Origin: Robiginitalea sediminis
GTDB taxonomy: Bacteria; Bacteroidota; Bacteroidia; Flavobacteriales; Flavobacteriaceae
Reading direction: 5' to 3'
Assembly (NCBI RefSeq): GCF_002198115.1
Contig: NZ_NGNR01000002.1
Coordinates: 603,558 to 667,557 of the forward strand
DNA: 64,000 nucleotides
Shown one piece after another: positions 43,653 through 52,991 of this stretch. Made by a program: the position numbers and the translations under genes. The notes under the pieces are model-generated. The model made no database searches. It had not been told where the DNA came from and saw only the letters and a program-made list of their open reading frames with translations. The stretch's first letter is position 1, and every line of letters starts with the position of its first letter.

Positions 43653-43669
43653 ACACAAAATCGGACACC

Positions 43670-45070
43670 ATGAAATACCGCGTCGAAAAAGACACTATGG
43701 GGGAGGTTCAGGTCCCCGCAGACAAGTATTGGGGGGCGCAAACCGAACGCTCCAGGAACAATTTCAAAATAGGCCCTTCAGGCTCCATGCCGTTGGATAT
43801 TATCTACGGGTTCGCCTACCTGAAAAAGGCTGCCGCCTATGCCAATTGCGAACTCGGGGTGCTGGCCAAACCCAAGCGGGACCTCATTGCATCCGTTTGC
43901 GACGAGATCCTGGAAGGGCAGCACGACAACCAGTTCCCCCTGGTAATCTGGCAGACCGGCTCCGGGACCCAGAGCAATATGAATGTTAACGAGGTAATCG
44001 CCAACCGCGCCCATGAAATGGCCGGCAAGGCCATTGGGGAAGGGGAAAAAACCCTTCAGCCGAATGACGATGTGAACAAATCACAGTCTTCCAACGATAC
44101 CTTCCCAACCGGCATGCATATAGCTGCTTACCTGAAAATAACGGGCACTACCCTGCCGGGTGTCCGGAAACTGCGCGATACCCTGAAGGCCAAATCCGAG
44201 GCCTTCCGGGACGTGGTTAAAATCGGAAGGACCCACCTGATGGATGCCACTCCTCTTACCCTGGGTCAGGAGTTTTCCGGATATGTGAGCCAGCTGGACC
44301 ACGGGATCAAAGCCCTGGAGAACACCCTGGACCACCTGGCCGAACTGGCCCTGGGAGGGACGGCAGTGGGAACCGGACTCAATACTCCGGCCAGGTACGA
44401 TGTGCTGGTGGCTAAATACATCGCGGAGTTTACCGGGATGCCGTTCCGGACCGCGGAGAATAAATTCGAGGCCCTGGCCGCCCACGACGCCCTGGTGGAA
44501 ACTCACGGGGCCTTAAAGCAACTGGCCGTTTCCCTCAATAAAATTGCCAACGATATCCGCATGCTGGCCTCCGGGCCCCGTTCCGGCATTGGGGAAATCA
44601 CCATCCCGGCAAATGAGCCCGGCAGTTCCATCATGCCCGGAAAGGTTAACCCCACCCAATGTGAAGCCCTGACCATGGTATGCGCCCAGGTAATGGGCAA
44701 CGACGTGGCTGTGACCATCGGGGGGACGCAGGGCCATTACGAACTCAATGTCTTTAAACCGGTCATGGCCGCCAATGTCCTGCAATCTGCCCAGCTCCTG
44801 GGGGATGCCTGCATGAGTTTTGAAGAGCACTGCGCCTCCGGCATTGAGCCCAACCGGGAAAACATCGAACGCCTGTTGAACAATTCCCTTATGCTGGTAA
44901 CTGCCCTGAATACACGCATCGGGTATTACAAGGCGGCCGAGATCGCCAATGCGGCACATGCCAATGGCACTACCCTGAAAGAGGAAGCCGTGCGCCTGGG
45001 CTATGTTACTGCCGAGGAGTACGACCAGTGGGTCCGTCCCGAAGAAATGGTGGGGAGCCTCTCCAGCTGA
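43670..45070 (+). CDS. fumC: Class II fumarate hydratase
   Basis: A 466-residue tetrameric, iron-free fumarase interconverting fumarate and L-malate in the citric acid cycle. The superfamily signature [15 protein letters not shown] lies near residues 317-331. [14 protein letters not shown] (about 98-111) and [18 protein letters not shown] (about 187-204) complete the active site. Length and start are standard. Monocistronic between its own promoter and a strong terminator. Confidence 0.97.
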   Translation: MKYRVEKDTMGEVQVPADKYWGAQTERSRNNFKIGPSGSMPLDIIYGFAYLKKAAAYANCELGVLAKPKRDLIASVCDEILEGQHDNQFPLVIWQTGSGTQSNMNVNEVIANRAHEMAGKAIGEGEKTLQPNDDVNKSQSSNDTFPTGMHIAAYLKITGTTLPGVRKLRDTLKAKSEAFRDVVKIGRTHLMDATPLTLGQEFSGYVSQLDHGIKALENTLDHLAELALGGTAVGTGLNTPARYDVLVAKYIAEFTGMPFRTAENKFEALAAHDALVETHGALKQLAVSLNKIANDIRMLASGPRSGIGEITIPANEPGSSIMPGKVNPTQCEALTMVCAQVMGNDVAVTIGGTQGHYELNVFKPVMAANVLQSAQLLGDACMSFEEHCASGIEPNRENIERLLNNSLMLVTALNTRIGYYKAAEIANAAHANGTTLKEEAVRLGYVTAEEYDQWVRPEEMVGSLSS

Positions 45071-45094
45071 CTTCGGCCAACCTCTCCTTAAAAT

Positions 45095-45127
45095 AAAAAA
45101 GCCGCCCGGTTTCCCGGGCGGCCTTTT
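45095..45127. terminator. Bidirectional intrinsic terminator after fumC
   Basis: GCCGCCCGG (45101-45109), loop TTTC, CCGGGCGGC (45114-45122), with A6 on the left and T5 on the right. Serves fumC and the convergent gene at 45164. Confidence 0.9.
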
Positions 45128-45163
45128 TGTGTATGGATAGTGTTTACTTAGCTCAAACAGCCA

Positions 45164-46051
45164 TTACTTAAGCTCGAACTTATTAGTCCCCAGAAGGGTC
45201 AGGCGGTCGTCATAGACGTTAACCATGTAATTTCCTTCGGCGAACTCCCCGGAGTAGTTGCTGATGTAGTCGCAAACGTCCAGGTTACTGTTTTCATAGT
45301 AGAAATTGGTCGCCTTGGTAAAGGTTATGGTGGGGCCGTCTTCCAGAGATTTGCTGTTTCCGGCGCCCATAACGTTGCCCTGCGGATCCAGTACTTCGAT
45401 GTAGAACTCCCGGTCTCCGGCTTCTGCGATTACGTTGTCGGCAACGGTAAAGCAGATTTTAAGCCTGTCGGTGCGGCGGGCACGGGTGGTGGAAACCAGT
45501 TTCCCGCTGCTGCGCTCACGCACGGCGTCTACTGTAAAACGGTTCAGGCTGAGGGCAGAACCGCGCTCTACGGCATCGGCCAGCTGCGTATTCTGAACTA
45601 CCAGGGAATCGTTGAAGATGGTCTGCTTCTCCAGCTCGGCAAAGGTGCTATCGCGCTGCATGGCGATAAGGGTGTTGGATTCCTTGAGGGAATCGACCTG
45701 GCGCAGCAGTTCCTCACGCTCCTGCTTCAGGATGGAAACCTGGCGGCGGTAGCGGGAAAGGGTGGCGAGGTCTGTTTTCATCGCCTTCAGGGAATCGATA
45801 TATTTCGCGATGTTGTCGCGGGCGGCAACCAGCTCTTCGTTGGTCGCATTGCTCTCCAGGATGGCCTTGTCGTACTCCGACTTCAGGCTGTTGAGATCTT
45901 CAACCACGAGCTCTTTCTCCTGAGTAAGGACGGCTTCGTTTTTTTTCTTTTCCTGGTAGAGGCTAACGGTATAGATGATGGTACCGAGGAGGATGACTCC
46001 CAGGATACCTGCCAATACCTTCAGTCCGTTATTGTTTTTCTGTTCTGCCAT
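45164..46051 (-). CDS. Membrane-anchored coiled-coil protein of unknown function
   Basis: A 295-residue protein: one N-terminal membrane helix (about 10-28), a long coiled coil (about 32-160, with regular L/E/K heptads, e.g. DLNSLKSEYDKAILESNATN and LKQEREELLRQVDSLKES), then a beta-rich periplasmic domain (about 170-295) ending YMVNVYDDRLTLLGTNKFELK. It resembles conserved but unnamed flavobacterial proteins. It could act as an envelope tether or septum-type scaffold; that is inference. Monocistronic. Confidence 0.8.
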   Translation of the reverse strand: MAEQKNNNGLKVLAGILGVILLGTIIYTVSLYQEKKKNEAVLTQEKELVVEDLNSLKSEYDKAILESNATNEELVAARDNIAKYIDSLKAMKTDLATLSRYRRQVSILKQEREELLRQVDSLKESNTLIAMQRDSTFAELEKQTIFNDSLVVQNTQLADAVERGSALSLNRFTVDAVRERSSGKLVSTTRARRTDRLKICFTVADNVIAEAGDREFYIEVLDPQGNVMGAGNSKSLEDGPTITFTKATNFYYENSNLDVCDYISNYSGEFAEGNYMVNVYDDRLTLLGTNKFELK

Positions 46052-46179
46052 AAGTGTTTTAATTATTTACTCTTTACAAGTATTAGATTGTTGCCCTCTA
46101 TATACGCGAAGGGGTGCGGGTTTAGATTTCCAAGTGTTAAAAAAAATTAGGTGGCCTTCGCCCAGACCCCTAAGTATCG

Positions 46180-46187
46180 TATCTTTA
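46180..46187 (+). promoter_or_regulatory. Candidate -7 element that fixes the MBL lipoprotein start
   Basis: TATCTTTA lies inside the upstream part of the open frame starting at 46151, so translation must start downstream of it. The next ATG, at 46223, gives a proper lipoprotein signal. Confidence 0.5.
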
Positions 46188-46222
46188 GGAGGTTTGAACC
46201 CAATAAAAAATTTGCGATCTGT

Positions 46223-47038
46223 ATGTACGCCTCTCCCCTATTATCCAGGAAAAGAACTGCCGTCTTTCCGGCACTTATCACCTTAATGCTGCTTTTTGGG
46301 GCATGCGGGAACCCTGTAAAAAAGGAAAGTGCCCAAAACACCCCAGAACCCGCACCTGAGGTGGAAACCGGGCCGGAAATAAAACCCATCTCCCATGCCA
46401 CTGCCGTTCTTAGCTTGGGCGGTACCATCCTGTACCTTGACCCCGTAGGCGGAGGGGATGCCTTTTCGGGCCATCCTGCGCCGGATGTTATCCTTATCAC
46501 GGATGTTCACGGCGACCATTACAACCGGGAAACCCTGGAGGCTGTTGCAGGCTCCGCTACCCTGATCATCGCCCCCGAAGCGGTTATTGCTATGATGCCA
46601 GAGCGGTTGGCGCAGCAGGCCACTGCCCTGGGGAACGGGGCCGTCCTGCCTCTTGGCGAACTTTCCATAACCGCCATCCCCATGTACAACCTTCGGGAGG
46701 AAGCCCTGAAATTCCACGAAAAAGGCCGTGGTAACGGTTATGTGCTGGAACAGGACGGATTCCGGGTCTATGTGTCGGGCGATACGGAAGACATCCCTGA
46801 AATGCGCGCCCTGGAAAACATCGACGTCGCCCTGGTTTGTATGAACCTGCCCTACACCATGACCGTGGAGCGCGCGGCAGATGCCGTTCTGGAATTCAAG
46901 CCAAGTCGGGTATTTCCCTACCACTATCGCGGCAACCCGGAGGTGAGTGATGTTTCCCGTTTCAGGGCCCTGGTGGAAGCTGGCAACCCCGGGATTGAAG
47001 TGGTACAACTGGACTGGTACCCGGGACAGCCGTATTAG
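46223..47038 (+). CDS. MBL-fold hydrolase lipoprotein (UPF0173-like)
   Basis: A 271-residue metallo-beta-lactamase-fold protein exported as a lipoprotein: the signal ends LLFGACGN, with Cys in a lipobox. The metal motif is DVHGDHYNRETLEAV (HxHxDH variant: one His of the usual HxH pair is Val-preceded, as in UPF0173/YtkL-type enzymes), with further ligands in YVSGDTEDIPEM and PYHYRGNPEV. The likely location is the periplasmic face of a membrane. The substrate is unknown. ATG 46223 chosen over 46151 because a -7 element occupies 46180-46187. Confidence 0.85.
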   Translation: MYASPLLSRKRTAVFPALITLMLLFGACGNPVKKESAQNTPEPAPEVETGPEIKPISHATAVLSLGGTILYLDPVGGGDAFSGHPAPDVILITDVHGDHYNRETLEAVAGSATLIIAPEAVIAMMPERLAQQATALGNGAVLPLGELSITAIPMYNLREEALKFHEKGRGNGYVLEQDGFRVYVSGDTEDIPEMRALENIDVALVCMNLPYTMTVERAADAVLEFKPSRVFPYHYRGNPEVSDVSRFRALVEAGNPGIEVVQLDWYPGQPY

Positions 47039-47121
47039 CGAAGCATTTTTGTAACACATCGCCCGTATGGGCGTCTGTTTAAAGGGGTTCCCCCTATGAC
47101 TAATTATTAAATACCCATTTT

Positions 47122-48519
47122 ATGAGACATTTGTTTTGGCGCGTGGCCGCCATCGGGTTCTTTGGCTTGCTGCTGGCCTCTTGTGCCGGCGAAAGCCAGG
47201 AGGAATCCGCCGGATCGGAATTCAAGGTTCCGGTCACCTATTACAAACTGGACAACGGCCTTAAGGTGATCCTGTCCGAAGACCACACCTCGCCCACGGC
47301 GATCGTGGCGGTGTACTACAACATCGGCTTCCGGATCGAACCCCGGGACCGTACCGGGTTTGCCCACCTCTTTGAGCACATGATGTTCCAGGGCTCCCAG
47401 AACCTCGGGAAAATGGAATTCATCAAGCTGGTACAACAGAACGGCGGGGTCCTGAACGGCTCTACCCGCTTCGATTTCACCAACTATTTCGAGATTGTGC
47501 CCTCGCATAAACTGGAAACCATGCTCTGGGCCGAAGCAGACCGCATGCGCGGGTTGGATATTACCCAGGAAAACCTCACCAACCAGCAAGGCGTGGTTAA
47601 AAACGAGGTAAAGGTCAATGTGCTGAACCAGCCTTACGGGGGTTTCCCCTGGCTGGATATGCCCCAGTACGCCAACGAAAACTGGTTTAACGCCCACAAC
47701 TTCTACGGGGACCTGGAGGACCTGGACGCGGCTACCGTGGAAGATGTCAGTAGTTTTTTCAAAACCTATTACGCTCCTAACAACGCCGCTATTTCCGTAG
47801 TAGGCGATTTTGACCCGGAGGAGGTAAAGGGTTGGATCCAGAAATACTTCGGGGATATCCCGGCCGTAGAGCAACCGCCAAAGCCGGACATCTCGGAAGC
47901 CCGGCAGGAGGCCGAGAAGGAGTTCGTAAAAGACGACTCCCTGGCCAACAAGCCCGCCCTGGCCGTGGCCTACCACATGCCTCAACGCAACACCCCGGAA
48001 TACTATGCCATGGGGTTGCTGGACCAAATCCTGATACAGGGAGACAACAGCTTGCTGGTCCAGAAACTCGAAAATGAAAAAGGCTACTCCTCGGATGTGA
48101 ACGGGGGGATCAACTACCTGGGCAATATGTTCAATTACCAGGGGCCAATGCTCTGGATGTATGACCTTACCTACGACAACGACACCACCAGGGACGATAT
48201 CATGGCTGCCGTGGAGGAAGTAATGTCCGGTCTTAAGGAGGAACTCACCCAGGAAATGCTGGACCGGGCTATTATTAAAATCCGCTCCCAGTTATACGAC
48301 AACATCGGGGGTACTTTCGGGTTGGGCCGCGCAGACCTCTTGTGCAGTTTTGCCCTATTTGACGACAACCCGGAGCGGATCAACACCCTGGAGGAGGAAT
48401 TCAGGAAGGTAGACCTGGAAACCGTGAACAAAACCATAGACGAGTACCTGAGGCCAACCAACCGCACCATCCTGGTGACCAACCCCTTGTTGGCCAGTAA
48501 TGCTAAAACCGAATTGTAA
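47122..48519 (+). CDS. M16 zinc metallopeptidase, catalytic subunit, lipoprotein
   Basis: A 465-residue pitrilysin-family peptidase. A lipobox signal LLASC (Cys21) anchors it to a membrane. The inverted zinc motif HLFEH lies at 82-86 with the further Glu in GVVKNEVKVNV near 155, so it is the active half. M16 peptidases usually work as pairs of one active and one inactive half. The inactive half follows with a TAATG overlap. They probably degrade peptides or transit-type sequences in the periplasm. Confidence 0.93.
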   Translation: MRHLFWRVAAIGFFGLLLASCAGESQEESAGSEFKVPVTYYKLDNGLKVILSEDHTSPTAIVAVYYNIGFRIEPRDRTGFAHLFEHMMFQGSQNLGKMEFIKLVQQNGGVLNGSTRFDFTNYFEIVPSHKLETMLWAEADRMRGLDITQENLTNQQGVVKNEVKVNVLNQPYGGFPWLDMPQYANENWFNAHNFYGDLEDLDAATVEDVSSFFKTYYAPNNAAISVVGDFDPEEVKGWIQKYFGDIPAVEQPPKPDISEARQEAEKEFVKDDSLANKPALAVAYHMPQRNTPEYYAMGLLDQILIQGDNSLLVQKLENEKGYSSDVNGGINYLGNMFNYQGPMLWMYDLTYDNDTTRDDIMAAVEEVMSGLKEELTQEMLDRAIIKIRSQLYDNIGGTFGLGRADLLCSFALFDDNPERINTLEEEFRKVDLETVNKTIDEYLRPTNRTILVTNPLLASNAKTEL

Positions 48520-49907
48520 TGAAAAATATCTTTAGCTCCCTGTTGGCCCTGGTCCTGGTAACCGGAATACTGCCAGCCCAGGAAAAACAAGTCCCACCCC
48601 AGGGCGGGACCCCCAAGAACTTCACCCTCCCGGAAAAGGAAGTGGTACAATTAGACAATGGCCTGCAACTGGTCATGGTGCCCTATGGCTCCATCCCGAA
48701 GGCCAGTATCCAGATCAGTATCAAGACCGGAAACATCAATGAGGGCGAAGACCAGGTCTGGCTCAGCGACCTGATGGCAGATCTTATGGAAGAAGGCAGC
48801 ACCACCCGTAGTGCCCGGCAGATCGCCGACGAGATGGCGGGGATGGGCGGAAACCTAAATATCGGGGTAGGCCTCCACAACTCTTCTCTTTCGACTTCCG
48901 TTCTCTATGAATTTGCACCGGATGCCATCCGGCTGATGGCAGATGTGCTGCGAAACCCGGCCTGGCCTGAAGCCGAGCTGGACCGCCTGAAAAGCGATAT
49001 GAAACGCTCCCTGGCCGTACAACTCTCCCGCCCAAGGGCACAGGCCCAGCGGGATTTTTACGCTGCTGTGTATCCGGACCATCCCTATGGCCGCATCTAC
49101 CCTACAGACACTCAGGTAGATGCCTATACAGTGGACGATATCAAAGCCTTCTACGAGGCCCAGGTCGGCGCGCGCCGGACCACGGTATACGTGGCAGGAA
49201 ACTTCGATGCCAAAGCCGTGACCCAAGCCGTCAGGGAAGCCCTCGGGGACTGGCGGGAAGGGGAAGAAGCAAATTATCCCGTAGCCGAACCCAGTGTATC
49301 CCCGACGGTTAAGATCATTGACCGGCCCGGGGCACCCCAGTCTACCATTTTCTACGGATTGCCGGTCCCGGACCCCTCACACCCGGATTACCTGGCCCTG
49401 GATGTGACCAATTCCATCCTGGGCGGAAGCTTTGCTTCCCGAATTACCAGCAATATCCGGGAGGATAAGGGCTATACCTATTCCCCTACCAGCATCATGG
49501 CTGCCAATTACAAGAGCGGGCTGTGGTACGAGAGGGCCGATGTGACCACGGAGCATACCGGGGCCTCCCTGTCGGAGATCAAAAAGGAAATTGCCCGGTT
49601 GCAAGAGGAACCGCCTACCCAGGAGGAACTGGATGGCATCATCAACTACGAATCCGGGATTTTTGTGTTGCAGAACTCCTCTCCCAACGGAATTATCGGG
49701 CAGATGATTTTCCTGGACACTCACGACCTGGATGAATCCTTCCTTACGAACAAGGTGGCCAATATGCATGCGGTCACCCCGGGGCAAGTCTCCGAGCTTA
49801 CCCGGAAATACATCCGGCCGGAGGACATGATCCTCATAGTGGTGGGGGATAAAAAGAAAATCGAAAGCCAGCTGGAACAAACCCTGGAAATCCCGCTCAA
49901 ACAATAG
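48519..49907 (+). CDS. M16 peptidase family, non-catalytic partner
   Basis: A 462-residue exported protein (signal about 1-21, ending ILPAQ) of the M16 fold. The position of HxxEH reads LMADLMEEGS, so the zinc ligands are absent. The C-terminal R/Y-type motif (RITSNIREDKGYTYSP) that helps form the substrate chamber in M16B partners is present. Together with 47122-48519 it forms the usual heterodimeric M16B pair. Its ATG overlaps the upstream stop. A bidirectional terminator follows. Confidence 0.9.
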   Translation: MKNIFSSLLALVLVTGILPAQEKQVPPQGGTPKNFTLPEKEVVQLDNGLQLVMVPYGSIPKASIQISIKTGNINEGEDQVWLSDLMADLMEEGSTTRSARQIADEMAGMGGNLNIGVGLHNSSLSTSVLYEFAPDAIRLMADVLRNPAWPEAELDRLKSDMKRSLAVQLSRPRAQAQRDFYAAVYPDHPYGRIYPTDTQVDAYTVDDIKAFYEAQVGARRTTVYVAGNFDAKAVTQAVREALGDWREGEEANYPVAEPSVSPTVKIIDRPGAPQSTIFYGLPVPDPSHPDYLALDVTNSILGGSFASRITSNIREDKGYTYSPTSIMAANYKSGLWYERADVTTEHTGASLSEIKKEIARLQEEPPTQEELDGIINYESGIFVLQNSSPNGIIGQMIFLDTHDLDESFLTNKVANMHAVTPGQVSELTRKYIRPEDMILIVVGDKKKIESQLEQTLEIPLKQ

Positions 49908-49920
49908 CAACCAAAAAAAA

Positions 49921-49944
49921 CTCCCGCCATGAGCGGGAGTTTTT
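49921..49944. terminator. Bidirectional intrinsic terminator
   Basis: CTCCCGC (49921-49927), loop CATGA, GCGGGAG (49933-49939), with A8 before and T5 after. Between the M16 pair and the convergent ettA. Confidence 0.9.
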
Positions 49945-49948
49945 CGTT

Positions 49949-51643
49949 TTAGTCTCGAACGAGTTTCTTGTACTTGATGCGCTTGGGGATGGCATCTGCC
50001 CCCAGGCGTTTTTTCTTGTTCTCTTCATAGTCGGAGAAGGAACCTTCAAAGAAATAGACCTGGGAGTCCCCCTCGAAGGCGAGGATGTGGGTACAAATCC
50101 GGTCCAGGAACCAGCGGTCGTGGGAGATGATTACCGCACAGCCCGCAAAATTCTCCAATCCTTCCTCCAGGGCCCGGAGCGTATTGACATCCAGGTCGTT
50201 GGTAGGCTCATCCAGCAATAGTACGTTGCCCTCCTCCCGAAGGGTCATGGCCAGGTGGAGACGGTTGCGTTCCCCTCCCGAGAGCATGTTTACCTTCTTG
50301 TTCTGCTCGCTTCCGGAGAAATTAAACCGGCTCAGATAGGCACGGGAATTTACCTGCCTCCCGCCCATGTTGATGAGCTCCTGTCCTCCGCTGAAGTTTT
50401 GCCAGATGGTCTTCTCCGGGTCGATGTTGGAATGGCGCTGGTCCACATAGGCGATCTTTACGGTATCCCCTACCTCGAAGGTGCCTTTATCCGGGGCTTC
50501 CTCCCCCATTATCATTTTGAAGATGGTGGTCTTCCCCGCCCCATTGGGCCCGATAACCCCTACTATGCCAGCCTGGGGCAGGCGGAAGTTCAGGTCCTCG
50601 TAGAGGAGTTTATCCCCGAAGGCCTTGCTTACCCCTTTGGCCTCGATGACGTTCGTGCCCAGGCGCGGGCCGTTCGGGATATAGATTTCAAGTTTTTCGT
50701 CCAGTTGTTTCTGGTCCTGGCTCAGCAGCTTATCGTAGTTGTTCAGACGGGCCTTTTGCTTGGCCTGCCTTCCCTTGGGGCTCTGGCGCACCCATTCCAG
50801 CTCCCGCTCCAGGGTTTTCTGCCGCTTGCTGGCCTGCTTTTGCTCCTGGGCCAGGCGTTTGGCTTTTTGCTCCAGCCAGCTGGAGTAATTCCCTTTCCAC
50901 GGGATGCCTTCTCCCCTGTCCAGTTCCAGGATCCAGCCCGCTACATTGTCCAGGAAATACCTGTCGTGGGTTACGGCAATCACCGTCCCCTTATACTGGG
51001 CCAGGTGGTGCTCCAGCCAGTGTACCGACTCTGCATCGAGGTGGTTGGTAGGCTCATCCAGCAGCAGGACGTCCGGTTCCTGGAGCAGCAGGCGGCACAA
51101 GGCGACCCTTCGGCGTTCCCCCCCGGAGAGCACCCCGATTTTCTGCTGAGGGTCCGGGGTACGCAGGGCATCCATGGCCAGTTCCAGCTTGGAATCCAGC
51201 TCCCACGCCCCACTGGCATCGATCTGGTCCTGCAGCTTGGCCTGCTTGTCCATGAGCTGCTGCATCTTGTCGGCATCTTCATAGACTTCGGGAAGGCCGA
51301 ACATGTCGTTGATCTTATTGTACTCATCCAGGATGGCTACTGTTTCGGCCACGCCTTCCTTCACCGTGTCTAAAACGGTCTTATCGTCGTCCAGCTCGGG
51401 TTCCTGTTCCAGGATACCCACTTTGTAGCCGGGGGAGAAGACCACATTGCCCTGGTAGTTGCTGTCCTTCCCGGCTATAATGCGCAGCAGAGTGGATTTC
51501 CCGGACCCGTTGAGGCCCAGGATCCCGATCTTGGCACCGTAAAAGAAACTCAGGTAGATGTCCTTCAATACCGGGGTATTGGCATTCTTATAGGTCTTGG
51601 TGACCCCGGACATGGAAAAAATGACCTTCTTATCGTCTGACAT
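49949..51643 (-). CDS. ettA: Energy-dependent translational throttle protein EttA (ABC-F)
   Basis: A 564-residue cytoplasmic ABC-F ATPase that binds the ribosomal E site and gates translation by ATP/ADP ratio. Two ABC domains: Walker A GLNGSGKST (about 39-47) and GPNGAGKTT (about 360), signatures LSGGERRRVALCRLLL and LSGGERNRLHLAMTL, Walker B LLLDEPTNHLD and LLLDEPTNDLD, with the Arm/linker region (KRLAQEQKQASKRQKTLERE) between. Length and motif set match EttA rather than antibiotic-resistance ABC-F proteins. Confidence 0.95.
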   Translation of the reverse strand: MSDDKKVIFSMSGVTKTYKNANTPVLKDIYLSFFYGAKIGILGLNGSGKSTLLRIIAGKDSNYQGNVVFSPGYKVGILEQEPELDDDKTVLDTVKEGVAETVAILDEYNKINDMFGLPEVYEDADKMQQLMDKQAKLQDQIDASGAWELDSKLELAMDALRTPDPQQKIGVLSGGERRRVALCRLLLQEPDVLLLDEPTNHLDAESVHWLEHHLAQYKGTVIAVTHDRYFLDNVAGWILELDRGEGIPWKGNYSSWLEQKAKRLAQEQKQASKRQKTLERELEWVRQSPKGRQAKQKARLNNYDKLLSQDQKQLDEKLEIYIPNGPRLGTNVIEAKGVSKAFGDKLLYEDLNFRLPQAGIVGVIGPNGAGKTTIFKMIMGEEAPDKGTFEVGDTVKIAYVDQRHSNIDPEKTIWQNFSGGQELINMGGRQVNSRAYLSRFNFSGSEQNKKVNMLSGGERNRLHLAMTLREEGNVLLLDEPTNDLDVNTLRALEEGLENFAGCAVIISHDRWFLDRICTHILAFEGDSQVYFFEGSFSDYEENKKKRLGADAIPKRIKYKKLVRD

Positions 51644-51680
51644 GTGTCTAAGTTATATGCGTGAAGTAAAATTGCCGGGC

Positions 51681-51866
51681 TTATACCCTTCCTTTGAGGG
51701 CATTGAACACCCAGGCAATGGCAAAAAAACCAATCCCGACCGAGGCGAAGCCCCAGCCGGCTATTTCATCGTAGCGAAAGGCGCCCAGGGCAATAAGCCC
51801 CATCCCCACGAAAATCATGATGAACGTGGCCCAGGCCAGCACCGTATTCTTGTCCTTTAATCCCAT
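51681..51866 (-). CDS. CAL67264-type small membrane protein
   Basis: A 61-residue protein with two membrane helices (about 10-27 and 38-56) around a short loop RYDEIAGWG. I recognise it as the small flavobacterial membrane family named after CAL67264. Function unknown. Same strand as, and 37 nt upstream of, ettA; may share its transcript. Confidence 0.75.
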   Translation of the reverse strand: MGLKDKNTVLAWATFIMIFVGMGLIALGAFRYDEIAGWGFASVGIGFFAIAWVFNALKGRV

Positions 51867-51928
51867 TCTAGTCTCGTTTGTTTGGTTGGCTCAAATATCG
51901 GATTTTTTGCCGAAAACCGGCCACAAGA

Positions 51929-52912
51929 TTACCCTTCGGAAGGGAAATGAATCCCGGCCATACGGCGGATTTCGTAGAGGAGCCCGTGCAGGACCCGGCT
52001 GTCCTCGTGGGACCAAAGGGCGCTTTCCAGCCTGCCCTTGCGCAGACAGCGCTGCACCTCCTCAATCTCATAGGTGTACCCTTTACCCCTTTTGGGGAAC
52101 GGGTGGTGGACGGGCGGCCCTTCGGCCGTAAAACTGTACCCCTGGGTTTCGTGCCACCTGGGGTCGATGGTAAACGTCCCGGATTCGCAGGAAATTTCGG
52201 CCCGCATTTCCGAATGCGAACTCAGCCCGCTGTAAAGGAGGGCCATGGCCTGCGGGTATTCCATCACGATGGCAATTTGTTTCTCCACCCCGGTTTCGTG
52301 AAATTTGGCGGAAACCCGGATGGCATCCGGCATACCCAATACCCAGTAGGCCAGGAAGACCGGGTAAATCCCGATGTCGAGCAGGGAGCCACCGGCGAGG
52401 TTCGGGTTTAGTAAGCGGCCCGAAGGATCGCGGTCCAGGGCCGGAAAGGCAAAATCGGCCTTCAGGTAGGCCACCGGGCCACCCTCCCCTGAGTGCACCC
52501 GTTCCACGGCATCCCGCAGGGCCGGGTTAAAGCGGCTCCAGAGCGCTTCCATAAAAAACACCTTTTCCTCCCGGGCGCAGGTAAGCAGGGCATCCACTTC
52601 CTCCGGGTTAATGCCCATGGGCTTTTCGCAAAGGACATGCTTGCCTGCCCGCATGGCCTCAAGGCTATGCGGGAGGTGGTGGGTATGGGGGGTGGCGATG
52701 TACACGACATCTACGGCCGGGTCTTCCAGCATTTGCCCGTAACTCCCATATGCGGCCCCAGTCCCGTATTCCGCTGCAAAGGCCTCGGCCTTGGAATGGT
52801 CCCGGGAGGCTACGGCGACCAGGGTGGCATCTGGCACCAAGGCCAGGTCTTTGGCAAAGGAATGGGCAATCTTGCCAAGGCCCAGGATGCCCCAACGAAT
52901 CGGTCCTGCCAT
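51929..52912 (-). CDS. Cytoplasmic Gfo/Idh/MocA family oxidoreductase
   Basis: A 327-residue NAD(P)-dependent dehydrogenase. The Rossmann motif is WGILGLGKIAHSFAKDL (about 8-24), the family EKPMG motif lies near residue 95 (CEKPMGINPEEVD), and GGSLLDIGIYPVFLAYW near 174-190 is the active-site helix. No signal peptide, unlike the exported member at 2402-3532. The substrate, probably a sugar or cyclitol derivative, is not visible. Divergent from the acyl-CoA carboxylase gene. Confidence 0.9.
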   Translation of the reverse strand: MAGPIRWGILGLGKIAHSFAKDLALVPDATLVAVASRDHSKAEAFAAEYGTGAAYGSYGQMLEDPAVDVVYIATPHTHHLPHSLEAMRAGKHVLCEKPMGINPEEVDALLTCAREEKVFFMEALWSRFNPALRDAVERVHSGEGGPVAYLKADFAFPALDRDPSGRLLNPNLAGGSLLDIGIYPVFLAYWVLGMPDAIRVSAKFHETGVEKQIAIVMEYPQAMALLYSGLSSHSEMRAEISCESGTFTIDPRWHETQGYSFTAEGPPVHHPFPKRGKGYTYEIEEVQRCLRKGRLESALWSHEDSRVLHGLLYEIRRMAGIHFPSEG

Positions 52913-52934
52913 GTTTCAGGTTTTTGGTGTTACC

Positions 52935-52965
52935 CAAATGTAATGATAAATCCTCCGTATCTTTA
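52935..52965. promoter_or_regulatory. Divergent candidate -7 elements for the Gfo and carboxylase genes
   Basis: Minus-strand TACATTTG (52935-52942) lies 23 nt from the Gfo start 52912. Plus-strand TATCTTTA (52958-52965) ends 26 nt before the carboxylase ATG 52992. No TTTG at either -33 distance. Confidence 0.45.
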
Positions 52966-52991
52966 GCCTGCACCCGGAAGCACCAATAATT

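Noticed and set aside
48519-49907. M16 peptidase as inactivated pseudogene
   Set aside because: Loss of HxxEH is normal for the non-catalytic partner in M16B pairs, and the rest of the gene is intact.
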